DNA of 33,808 nt from Phallusia fumigata (GCA_008931825.1 QXVZ01028065.1:1-33808); one strand, 5' to 3'; numbered from the stretch's first letter, positions 19,309 through 27,758 are shown. The notes: generated by a model from the sequence alone, not told the origin. A program made the numbers and translations.

Positions 19309-19365
19309 CGGTTTTGTAGAGAAGTAAACTAGGGTGCACACTGGTTTGCTTTTGTACGAATACCG
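19309..19365 (+). ncRNA. A-family hairpin A5
   Basis: It is identical in structure to A4, from CGGT to ACCG: 57 nt, 17-position inner stem, loop GGTGCACA. The duplicate arose with the 3.3-kb unit. Confidence 0.73.
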
Positions 19366-19418
19366 GAAAGTATTTTTTTTTAAATGCACTGTACTGCCGT
19401 TAGAATATTTAATTTTAG

Positions 19419-19495
19419 GTCCTCGTGCGGCTTCTGTACACAGCACTTGCAAACTGCTTGACCGTCTCCTGTGCATTTTAATTGAAGATATATAG
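19419..19495 (+). other. A-type noncoding exon, shortened
   Basis: It follows TTTAATTTTAG and starts GTCCTCGTGCGGCTTCTG. It ends ATATATAG before GCAAGTAAAAG, a GC-type donor. The 3' half found in other A exons is missing here but appears after the next hairpin (from about 19620). Confidence 0.45.
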
Positions 19496-19513
19496 GCAAG
19501 TAAAAGTATGGAG

Positions 19514-19560
19514 CATGGGAAGACAGTATAGCGTGCATTTATCCTGTCTGTCTTCGCATG
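19514..19560 (+). ncRNA. B-family hairpin B22, loop GTGCAT
   Basis: CATGGGAAGACAG and TCTTCGCATG arms are present. The loop is GCGTGCAT and the 3' arm has a 4-base repeat insertion (CTGTCTGTCTTC). It is diverged but still foldable. Confidence 0.58.
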
Positions 19561-19760
19561 TTGATATCTTCAAACTCCTTGTGATCTTGGTTACATATCG
19601 TTGAGTACTTACGTAGATGCAAAGTATTTGAACTGGAGAAACATCGTTTATACGGAAGAAGACGGCTTCGGTGAAATTCCCTAAAGTGCAACATGGAACT
19701 TTGCAGGAAACAGGCAAGTAGCCTAAAAGGCTATCATCCAACTAGCAATAATAAGTTGAG

Positions 19761-19803
19761 CATGCAAAGACAGTGTAACGTGCACTTATCCTGTCTTCGC
19801 ATG
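19761..19803 (+). ncRNA. B-family hairpin B23
   Basis: CATGCAAAGACAG pairs with CTGTCTTCGCATG, with C-G replacing the G-G mismatch. The loop is CGTGCAC. It follows CAG|GCAAGT (GC at 19714). Confidence 0.68.
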
Positions 19804-20039
19804 CCGACGTATTTGACATTTTATAGAGGTTTTATATCATTTTGAATTCCTATTACTGCTTATGCGTTGTTTTGCAGGAAATATAACGGAAGCAGAGTTC
19901 TCGTGTTCAAATGCAACAAACCACAAAGAGAAAGAATGTGGCTTCAAAAGGAATTCAGTTAAGTTACCGAAATTCCGAATAACGTTTTTTTGTTGAAGTT
20001 ACTAGATATTTATTTTTAAACAGCAAAAACAATAAACAG

Positions 20040-20067
20040 GGTGGTTTAGAGTGCACGCTTTACCTCC
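20040..20067 (+). ncRNA. E-family hairpin (loop AGTGCACG)
   Basis: GGTGGTTTAG pairs with CTTTACCTCC around AGTGCACG, with three weak inner positions. It is the fourth stem family and has the same loop hexamer. It lies between an exon ending near TACTAGATATTTA and the exon with TTTCTGGGTTTTGTTTGAAT. Confidence 0.6.
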
Positions 20068-20294
20068 TCTGTTCTTAGGTTGCGTTAATTGGTCTTGAAA
20101 TTTTTTGGTTAATTAACAGCGATTCCTTTTTCACGTTGCTCATTTTTCCAGCTTCGTTTAATGGAGTCCGTTTCTGGGTTTTGTTTGAATCGCCGACTCC
20201 AACAAGTTAATACTTCAGGTAAATAACTTTATCAAAGCACATTACCGGTTTGAACCTATGTAGGGAATAATTTGTTAAACAATATTTTGTTGAT

Positions 20295-20328
20295 GAAGGC
20301 TGACCAGGGTGCACACTGCTTAGCCGTC
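20295..20328 (+). ncRNA. C-family hairpin C2
   Basis: GAAGGCTGACCAG and CTGCTTAGCCGTC flank GGTGCACA. A G-U wobble (GGCTGA/TTAGCC) keeps the stem. The exon 20411-20484 follows. Confidence 0.7.
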
Positions 20329-20567
20329 GCAGTATTATTTTGCGATATGGATTGCAAGTGTATATATGAATTTGAATTTTTTCTGTCTCTGGTATATGTT
20401 TTTCTTTCAGGAACTTCGGGGGAAACCTGAATTTAGGAGTAGACTATTTCTGATTGAAAGATTGTTGGGATCGCCAACCCCAAGGTAAAATTCACTGCAG
20501 GCAAACCAAGTTTGATTTTCCGTTTTCGGTCTCGAATATATTTTTTGAACAATAAGTTTGCTTTATA

Positions 20568-20740
20568 ACTATGGGTTCTTTCCCCGAAGAGGACATGTAT
20601 TGTTTTCACTTTTTTTTCTACAATTAGCTTGTCCATGCCGTTTTGTCATGAAATGTTTGATAGATTTGTATGAAACTTTCACAGCTGGTAGATATAATCA
20701 TGGGGTTGTGCCATATGTTTTGTTTGGATTCACCCATGTT
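20568..20740 (+). mobile_element. W element, copy 7
   Basis: It is the duplicate of 17250-17425 with the same flank (TTTGCTTTATAACTATGGGT). Here the exon-side flank is shortened (CTCGAATATATTTTTTGAAC). The adjoining 20741-21330 is the second copy of the 17426-18060 block. Confidence 0.65.
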
Positions 20741-21344
20741 TTACCTTTTTAATCCCAAATATTAAGATTTTTGTTCACATGGCCTTTACTTCGGATATAC
20801 TAAATCAAATGTATTGAAATTTAAAATGTAGATATGTAGGTTGCTTCTCATTGGTTGTTTACAATTTAAGCCTGATCGGTTAAGAATTTATTCTTACAGC
20901 CGCAAACGTGTTTAAACGGTGCAACGTTCAGCGGTTGGCAATATAGGCTTCCACGTCACACATAAACGGGCGTTTGTTCGGGGCGGCCATGCGGGCGTTT
21001 TGCTGATTAAAATTAGACGGCGATGACCTTAATACATTTGCTGTTTTGCGTTGTGGAAAACAGAACGGCACAGCGTTTTTATTTTCGTCCTAACATTTCG
21101 CTGCATTTATCGTACACGCAACACCTCCCAACACATACAAAAGTGGTAATCTTGTTTTATGACAGAAGAATCCCAACTGTTGATACTCCACTGATTTACG
21201 TGATTGCATAGTGTTAACCAAAATACGTTTGCTAAATGACGCTGTAAAAGATGACACGTTACAATAAATTTGCTCTAATTTACAGTTGTACTCTCTTGTA
21301 CAGTAGCATGTAAGCTAATATTTGGTTAGTGAAAAAGCGCAAAG

Positions 21345-21590
21345 TTTTTGTTGGATTTACAGCGCGTTGCTGAAACCTGGCGAACTATTGCGTGCGTTTG
21401 CCTGGAGTTGGGATTTCGGGTGGCGAAAAAATCTACCAAATTGCATTGTATTCTTGCAAAGAATTTTCTTTTAGAAAATATATCTACCAATGTAATTGTG
21501 ATGCTTTTTTCTAGATCGGGAGTAATCGTGGTCGCCCAAAGATTTTGATTCCAAAAAGTGCGTTACAAAAAAAATACAACAGTCCTCCTC
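21345..21590 (+). promoter_or_regulatory. block P4, truncated
   Basis: It matches the distal half of P2 (AACCTGGCGAACTATTGCGT to CTAGATCGGGAGTAATCG and GTGCGTTACAAAAAA), then jumps at about 21590 to exon sequence (GAGTCCTCTTGTATTCAACC). The CCAAT, CRE and first-exon parts are deleted, so no A or B hairpin follows. It is probably inactive. Confidence 0.5.
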
Positions 21591-21926
21591 TAGAGTCCTC
21601 TTGTATTCAACCACATAGAGAAGGAATTTTGCTTCAAAAAGAATTAAGGTTAGTTACCGAATTTCCGAAAAAGGAAACAAACATTTTCAGAATTTGCACG
21701 CTCCGCTGTTCTTAGGTTACGTTACATGATCTTTAAACTTTTGACAACCGTGGAGAATTAGTAAGCGATTCGTTTTTCACATTCCTCTTTCTTAGAACGT
21801 TGGACCAGCATCGTTCAATAGAACCCTTTTTGACTTCAACAGCCAAATCCTTTAGGTAATTAACTTCAGTCAAGCACATTACCGGTTTAAAACTCGAAAC
21901 AATTTGTTAAACAATATTTTGTGGGT

Positions 21927-21960
21927 GACGGCTAATCAGGGTGCACACTGCTTAGCCTTC
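21927..21960 (+). ncRNA. C-family hairpin C3
   Basis: GGCTAATCAG and CTGCTTAGCC flank GGTGCACA, with GAC/TTC outer bases. A degenerate E copy (TTTGCACGCTCCGCTG) lies upstream at about 21688. The exon 22031-22104 follows. Confidence 0.7.
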
Positions 21961-22120
21961 GCAGTATAATTTTGCGATATTGAAGTGTAGAGAGATGCAG
22001 TTTTCTGTCTCTGGTATGTTTTTGTTTCAGGAACTTCGGAGGAAACCTGAATTTGGGAGTGGACTATTTCTGGTTGTAAGATTGTTCGGATCGCAAACCC
22101 CAAGGTAAAATTCACTGTAG

Positions 22121-22419
22121 GCAAACTAAGTTAATTTACCAATTTTCCGTTTTCGATCTCGAATATATCGAATGCCTCCGAGAGTGGATTTTTGTAATAT
22201 ACGTTGCAATATCTGTAATATACGTTGCAATGCAACAATAACATTATTTGAAGCAGAGCTTCCAACACTGGGGGTCGCGGGTAGAAAATATATCCACCAA
22301 TGTAATTGTGATGCTTTTTTCTAGATCGGGACTAATCGTAGCGACCTAAAGAATTTTGATTCAAACACGTGCCGTACAAAAAATACAAAAGACGTTCTCC
22401 AGCTTCCGGCAAGCACTGT
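22121..22419 (+). repeat. 299-bp segment identical to 23873-24171
   Basis: I see no difference across 299 bases at an offset of exactly 1752. It spans the end of a C unit (F-type intron, an hAT-like scar CAGAGCTTCCAACACTGGGG at 22255) and the start of a P block. It indicates a very recent duplication, gene conversion or an assembly duplication. Confidence 0.8.
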
Positions 22420-22620
22420 ACAAACTGTCCAAGTTTTCCAGCGCTTTGCCTCCCGCAACTAATTCCAAACGTATCTCACTAATTGTTGCAAGCAATTCAG
22501 CCATTGGACTGATGAGGAGCGCTCCTGTGACGTTTTGATTGGTTGAAAAAAAGAAAAAAGAACCCACGCTGCTTTGGGGTAGCGACGTGTTATTTTTCTT
22601 TTGCAACTCGTGTCAAAGGA
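22325..22620 (+). promoter_or_regulatory. block P5, promoter-like, first-exon donor lost
   Basis: It has CTAGATCGGGACTAATCG, CCATTGGACTGATGAGGAGC, then GCTCCTGTGACGTTTTGATT and GGTTG. A deletion removes the CCAATCA/CACGTCAC region (GCACTGTACAAACTGTCC) and another removes the first-exon end with its donor (GTCAAAGGAAAATGTCTTTG). Hairpin A6 is intact downstream. Confidence 0.5.
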
Positions 22621-22648
22621 AAATGTCTTTGTTGTCATTTAACATTTT

Positions 22649-22704
22649 CGGTTTAGTGCAGAAGTAACTGGGGTGCACACTGGTTTGCTTTTGTACCAAT
22701 ACCG
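22649..22704 (+). ncRNA. A-family hairpin A6
   Basis: The CGGT/ACCG outer clamp and the AAGTAACTGG and CTGGTTTGCTT arms are present (one A deleted, leaving a bulge). The loop is GGTGCACA. Confidence 0.7.
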
Positions 22705-22780
22705 AAAAGAATTTTTTTGTTTTGTGAGTTTGTATCACTTGTCAAATGCACGGTACTGCTGTTGGATTATTTTATTTCAG

Positions 22781-22928
22781 GTCCTCGTGCGGTGTTTGTT
22801 TACTGCATCTGCCAACAACTCGATCGGCACCTTGGCACTGAACTGGAGAAACATCGTATAATTATAAGGAAGAAGACGGCTTCGGTTAAATTCCTTGGAG
22901 GTGCAACATGGAACTTTACAAGAAACAG
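22781..22928 (+). other. A-type noncoding exon
   Basis: The acceptor TTTTATTTCAG ends at 22780. The exon begins GTCCTCGTGCGG, includes GAACTGGAGAAACATCG and GAAGAAGACGGCTTCGG, and ends AAACAG before GCAAGTAAAAG (a GC donor at 22929). Confidence 0.5.
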
Positions 22929-22963
22929 GCAAGTAAAAGTTGATCGTCTAACTGTGGGTTGGG

Positions 22964-23005
22964 CATGGGAAGACAGAGTAACGTGCACTTATTCGTCTTC
23001 GCATG
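22964..23005 (+). ncRNA. B-family hairpin B24
   Basis: CATGGGAAGAC pairs with GTCTTCGCATG. The inner stem is altered (AGAGTAAC, TTATTC). The loop is CGTGCAC. Confidence 0.62.
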
Positions 23006-23198
23006 TTCCCATGTTTAAATGAGTTATGAACTAGGTTACTTATCGCTGAACTCAATACATACCTATGTAGATGCAACGCATTTTAACTGGAGAAACATCG
23101 TCTATACGGAAGAAGACGGCTTCGGTGAAATGGAACTTTACAGGAAACAGACAAGTAAAAGTTGATCATCTAACTGGTAATAAACTAGTTTTTGGTTG

Positions 23199-23244
23199 AA
23201 CATGGAAGACGATGTAACGTGCACTTATTCTGTCTTCGCATATT
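23199..23244 (+). ncRNA. B-family hairpin B25 (subtype b position)
   Basis: AACATGGAAGAC and GTCTTCGCATATT arms flank GATGTAACGTGCACTTATTCT. The donor before it reads CAG|ACAAGT, so the G after the exon is lost in this copy. Confidence 0.58.
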
Positions 23245-23671
23245 GACGTATTTGACATTTTATAGAGGTTACGTGTGAATACGTGTGAGTACTGCATCTG
23301 TTTTGTGTTGTAGAAAAATAAAAGAAGGTGGAGTCCTCATCTATTCAACCACATAGAGAAGGAATGTGGCTTTGAAAATAATAAAGTCAAGTTACGGAAT
23401 TTCCGAAGAAGGAAACAAACATTTTCAGAGTTTGCAAGCTTTAGCTCCTCTGTTCTTAGATTACGTTGCTTGGTCTTCAAACTTTTGACAACCGTGGATA
23501 AATAAGAGCGATTCGTTTTTCACATTCCTTCTTCTTAGAACGTTGGACCAGCATCGTTCAATAGAACCCTTTTTGACTTCAACAGCCAAATCATTTAGGT
23601 AAATAACTTTAGTTAAGCTCATTACGGGTAATAACTGGAGGGAACAATTTGTTAAACAATATTTTGTTAGT

Positions 23672-23705
23672 GAAGGCTAATCAGGGTGCACACTGTTTAG
23701 CCGTC
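23672..23705 (+). ncRNA. C-family hairpin C4
   Basis: GAAGGCTAATCAG and CTGTTTAGCCGTC flank GGTGCACA. A decayed E copy (CAGAGTTTGCAAGCTTTAGC) lies at about 23426. The exon 23783-23856 follows. Confidence 0.7.
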
Positions 23706-24064
23706 GCAGTATAATTTTGCGATATTAAAGTGTAGAGAGATGAATTAGCAGTTTTCTGTCTCTTGGTTTGTTTTTGTTTCAGGAACTTCGGAGGAAACCT
23801 GAATTTGGGAGTGGACTATTTCTGGTTGAAAGATTGTTCGGATCGCCAACCCTAAGGTAAAATTCACTGTAGGCAAACTAAGTTAATTTACCAATTTTCC
23901 GTTTTCGATCTCGAATATATCGAATGCCTCCGAGAGTGGATTTTTGTAATATACGTTGCAATATCTGTAATATACGTTGCAATGCAACAATAACATTATT
24001 TGAAGCAGAGCTTCCAACACTGGGGGTCGCGGGTAGAAAATATATCCACCAATGTAATTGTGAT

Positions 24065-24486
24065 GCTTTTTTCTAGATCGGGACTAATCGTAGCGACCTA
24101 AAGAATTTTGATTCAAACACGTGCCGTACAAAAAATACAAAAGACGTTCTCCAGCTTCCGGCAAGCACTGTGGTGCCACAAGCACCAATTCAATCACACG
24201 TCACGCCGAATCGGACAGGTACCAAGTTTTCCAGCGCTTTGCCTCCCGCAACTAACTGAACTGCTCCAAACGCATCTCACTAATTGGTGCAATAAAGTCA
24301 GCCATTGGACGGATGTAGAGCGCTCCTGTGACGTTTCAAAAACAAGCGTTTTGATTGGTCGAAAAAAAGAAAAAATAACCCACGCAGCTTTGGTGGCGAC
24401 GCGTCATTCTTCTTTTGCAACCGGTGTGGAAGGGAGGAGCTGTGACGAGACGATCCAACGACGACTTACAAGTGGGAAATATTCAG
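24065..24486 (+). promoter_or_regulatory. block P6: promoter-like element and first exon
   Basis: It shows ACCAATTCAATCACACGTCA, CCATTGGACGGATG, GAGCGCTCCTGTGACGTTTC and TTTTGATTGGTCG. The exon ends ATTCAG|GTAATG (24486). An open frame of 133 codons (24108-24509) crosses it, but its counterparts in the other P copies are frameshifted, so it is not a gene. Confidence 0.55.
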
Positions 24487-24515
24487 GTAATGTCTTTGTT
24501 GTAATTTAACATTTT

Positions 24516-24572
24516 CGGTTTAGTGGAAAAGTAAACTGGTGTGCACACTAGTCTGCTTCTGTACCAATGCCG
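24516..24572 (+). ncRNA. A-family hairpin A7
   Basis: The outer clamp CGGT/GCCG includes a U-G wobble replacing the U-A pair of A4. The inner arms AAAAGTAAACTG and TAGTCTGCTTCT are partly mismatched. The loop region is GTGTGCACAC. Confidence 0.65.
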
Positions 24573-24653
24573 GAAAGTATTTTTGTGTTTTATGAGTTTG
24601 TAAGTTATCACTAGTCAAATGCACGGTACTACTGTTTGATCATTTTATTTCAG

Positions 24654-24791
24654 GTCCTCGTACGGCTTCTGTTCACTGCATCTGCAAGCTCCTCGACCGA
24701 CATCCTTGCATTTGAACTGGAGAAACATCGTCGAAGCCGAGGGTTCGGGTGGAATTACTTAACTGCAACATGGAAGTTTTTTGAAAAACAG
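24654..24791 (+). other. A-type noncoding exon
   Basis: The acceptor CATTTTATTTCAG ends at 24653. The exon begins GTCCTCGTACGGCTTCTG and ends AAAACAG before GCGAGTAAAAG, a GC-type donor. The 3' part of this exon type is repeated after 24850. Confidence 0.5.
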
Positions 24792-25018
24792 GCGAGTAAA
24801 AGTTAACAATCTAATGGAGCTTACATATCGTAAGTAGGTTACATATCGTTAAACTCCATACGTACCCAAGTAGATGCAACGCATTCGAACTGGAGAAACA
24901 TCGTCAATGCGGAAGAAGACAACTTCGGTGAAATTTCTTGCAATATGGAACTTTACAGAACACAGGCAAGTAAAAGTTGATCATCTAACTTGTAATAATT
25001 CAATTGGTTTAAGTTAAC

Positions 25019-25061
25019 CATGAGAAGACAGTATGACGTGAACTTATCCTGTCTTCGCATG
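25019..25061 (+). ncRNA. B-family hairpin B26, loop GTGAAC
   Basis: CATGAGAAGACAG pairs with CTGTCTTCGCATG. The loop is CGTGAAC, one change from GTGCAC. It follows CAG|GCAAGT (GC at 24966). It is the last B copy in the window. Confidence 0.65.
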
Positions 25062-25305
25062 TTGACGTATTTGACATTTTATAGAGGTTAGATATCATGT
25101 TGGATTTCTAGTGCTGCACCTGTTTTGTATTGTAGGAAAATAGCAGAGCCCTCGTATTCAACTGCAACAAACCACAACGGGAAGGAATGTGGCTTCAAAT
25201 GGAATTAAGTTAAGTTGCCGAATTTCCGAAGAAGGGAATTAACTGTGGTCAAGCACATTGGTTTTAAACTATGGTGGCAACAATTTGTTAAATATAATTC
25301 TTTAA

Positions 25306-25333
25306 GGCTAACCAGGGTGCACACTGTTTAGCC
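25306..25333 (+). ncRNA. C-family hairpin C5
   Basis: GGCTAACCAG pairs with CTGTTTAGCC (one C-U mismatch) around GGTGCACA. The exon 25427-25502 follows. Confidence 0.72.
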
Positions 25334-25644
25334 GTCACAGTATAATTTTGCCGTATGAATTGTGTATTGTGCAAAGTGTGTCGATGAATTTGCATTTTTT
25401 CTGTCTCTGTTATGTTTTTGTTTCAGGAACTTGGGAGGAAAAACCTGATTTTAGCAGTGGATTGTTTCTGGTTGTAAGATTGTTCGGATCGCCAACCCTA
25501 AGGTAAAATTCACTGCAGGCAAACGAGGTTTAATTTACCGATTTTCCGTTTTTGGCCTCCAATATATCGAATGCCTCCGAGAGTGTATTTTTGTAATATA
25601 CATTGCAATGTGTAATTATTACGCAACAATAATATTATTTAAAG

Positions 25645-25900
25645 CAGAGCTTCCCAAATTGGTGGTCGCGACTCGCGCCACAAGTTTTAGAGTATATTGT
25701 TTACTGTTTTCCAAGTATTAGTTTGTTATTGTTGTTTTTTTTGCCATGAAATGTTTGGTGGATTTGTATGAAACTTTCACTGCGGGTAGATATAATCGTG
25801 GATTTGTGTTTCGTTTGACCCCGTAACCCCAGTGGTTACCCCGCTAGTCCCAAAAGAGAAAAGTTTTGCATGCTTACGAACACCACAAACGAAAAGTTTC
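25645..25900 (+). mobile_element. hAT-like terminus followed by a headless W fragment
   Basis: CAGAGCTTCCCAAATTGGTG at 25645 resembles an hAT terminus (a shorter version is at 22255 and 24007). At 25745 ATGAAATGTTTGGTGGATTT, TTTCACTGCGGGTAGATATA and GTGGTTACCCCGCTAGTCCC are W and satellite sequence without the head hairpin. Confidence 0.5.
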
Positions 25901-26390
25901 TGTGTAGATATGGTTACATAAGTAAAAGTAAAGTTAGCTTAGATGGAATATATAACACTTGTCCCTATTGAATAGAACTTGATTGGGTGATTGTTCAAGT
26001 CGGTGGTTGCCACTTACTAAGCGTACATGAGTCCACCAGTATAGTGATTCTTTGCGCTTGTCGGTAACCCTTCAAAATCACCAACCAGTTCTTGTACCCC
26101 CTTCAGTATTTTCCGGAAAGTAAATATTGTTCCCATGTTTAAATAAAAATAAATTGTTTAAATGTGATAGATGTAATGCAGTGACTATATAATTGAACCA
26201 ATGATTTAACATCCTCGTATCCCCTAGCAACAGATCTCCTACCCCGGTTAAGAATCCCTGTCCTTGTAGTTGCCTTGTGTCTCCCTCTAGTGGTTAACTT
26301 GGAATGAAATTGTAATAGATTTTAGGTTGGGCCATTGTGGTTACCGACAATCACTAGATATTCATTTCTACATAGCGAAATACAATAACA
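25901..26390. other. unassigned repeat-like sequence
   Basis: Between the W fragment and the C array. Near 26280-26340 the text CTCCCTCTAGTGGTTAAC, TTTTAGGTTGGGCCATTGTG matches 2362-2440, so this is another dispersed repeat. No exon or hairpin is supported until 26392. Confidence 0.45.
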
Positions 26391-26391
26391 T

Positions 26392-26419
26392 GGTGGTTTA
26401 GAGCGCTCGCCTGACCGCA
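26392..26419 (+). ncRNA. E-family hairpin, loop AGCGCTCG
   Basis: GGTGGTTTAG pairs with CCTGACCGCA around AGCGCTCG. The loop hexamer GTGCAC is replaced by GCGCTC, and the loop gains a new palindrome, AGCGCT. The stem is retained. Confidence 0.55.
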
Positions 26420-26640
26420 TCTGTATTTTGGCTGCATCACTTGGTCCGTACAGTTTGGATTACTATGGATAATTAACAGCGATTACTTTCTCACATTGCA
26501 TGTTTTTTTTAAGAACGTTAAACCAGCACTTGTTTCTGGCCGTGGATGGAATCGCCGACTGTAACAGCTTAATGCTTCAGGTAATTACCTGTAATTAAGC
26601 ACATTTGCTGAATAAACCTATACGGTGAGCAAATGTTGTT

Positions 26641-26674
26641 GAAGGCTAACCAGGGTGCACACTGTTTAGTCGTC
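26641..26674 (+). ncRNA. C-family hairpin C6
   Basis: GAAGGCTAACCAG and CTGTTTAGTCGTC flank GGTGCACA. The C-to-T change in the 3' arm gives a G-U pair. It opens the right-hand C array. Confidence 0.7.
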
Positions 26675-27067
26675 ACAGTATAATTTTGCGATATGATTTA
26701 CAAGTGTGTAGAGATGTATTTGGCATTTTTCTGTCTCTGGTTTGTTTTTGTTTCAGAAACTTCGAGTGAAGACCGGAACTTAGCAGTGGACTATTTCTGG
26801 TTGAAAGATTGTTCGGATAGTCAATCCTTTGGTCTTACCGCTATCGAGGAAAAACCGGATTTGAACTTGCGTCTTACCACTGTCGAAGGAAATACGGATT
26901 TGGCAGGAGACTATTCTTGTTGTTGGGTTGCTGGGATCGCCAACTTCTCACAAACGACTGAATGCTCAACAAGGTATTTAACTGCAGTCAAGTATATTAC
27001 CCTTCTAAACTTGCTAGCTCAATTAAGTTTTTGTTGTACGATTAATTTCACATTCAAAATTTGATGT

Positions 27068-27090
27068 ATAGGGTGCTGTTTAGCCTTCAC
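27068..27090 (+). pseudogene. broken C hairpin C7
   Basis: Only GGGTGCTGTTTAGCCTTC remains. The left arm and CACA of the loop are deleted. The following acceptor has also decayed (TTTTATTAAC instead of TTTCAGGAAC, near 27170). Confidence 0.6.
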
Positions 27091-27372
27091 AATATGTTTT
27101 TGCGAGGGATTTACAAATGTATAGAGATGAATTTTCATTTTTCTGTCTCTGTTGTGTGTTTGTTTTATTAACTTCGGTCTTACCGCTGACCAGGGGAAAT
27201 TGTAATCCGACTGGAGACCTTTTGTGACTGTAGGATTGCTGGGATCGCCAACTCCAAACGTTTTAATGCTCGACAGGTAATTATCTAATAGTCAAGTACA
27301 TTAACGGTTTAAACTTGCAAGGTCAATTGAAAAATATTTGTTTTGTGATAATTTTCGATGATAAATTTGATC

Positions 27373-27403
27373 GAGGCTAACCAGGGTGCACACTGTTTAG
27401 CCT
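27373..27403 (+). ncRNA. C-family hairpin C8
   Basis: AGGCTAACCAG pairs with CTGTTTAGCCTT around GGTGCACA. The intron is 27277-27488 (212 nt). Confidence 0.72.
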
Positions 27404-27605
27404 TAGCGATATGTTTTGTTGCGTTAGTTTTTGCAAGTGTGAAGAGGTGGTTTTGCATTTTTCTGTCCCCAGTATGTTTTTGTTTCAGGAACTTGGGAAA
27501 TTCGCAGATGACTTTCTTTCTTGGTCTGGAAGGAAAAATGTGAGCCACGCTTTCACAGTTAAAGACACTAGATATTTACATCTACATTACGAAATTGAGT
27601 AGCAG

Positions 27606-27633
27606 GGTGGTTTAGAGTACACGTTTCACCGCC
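27606..27633 (+). ncRNA. E-family hairpin, loop AGTACACG
   Basis: GGTGGTTTAG pairs mostly with TTTCACCGCC. The loop is AGTACACG, the same G-to-A change as in B5. Confidence 0.52.
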
Positions 27634-27758
27634 CATGTGATTTTGATGCATTTTTTGGGTAATACAATTTTGATAACTTTGTGTAATTAAATACATCGGC
27701 AGTTCTGTAGTTTTATTTCAGAACGTTGGACCATCTACACTACAAAATTGAGTAACGT

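Noticed and set aside
24108..24509. 133-codon plus-strand open frame
   Set aside because: It lies across promoter-like block P6. The homologous blocks P1, P2, P3 and P5 are shifted by indels, so the frame is not conserved.
26693..27064. 123-codon frame over the joined exon modules
   Set aside because: The frame includes intron and acceptor sequence, and the same exon modules are read in other frames with stops elsewhere in the array.
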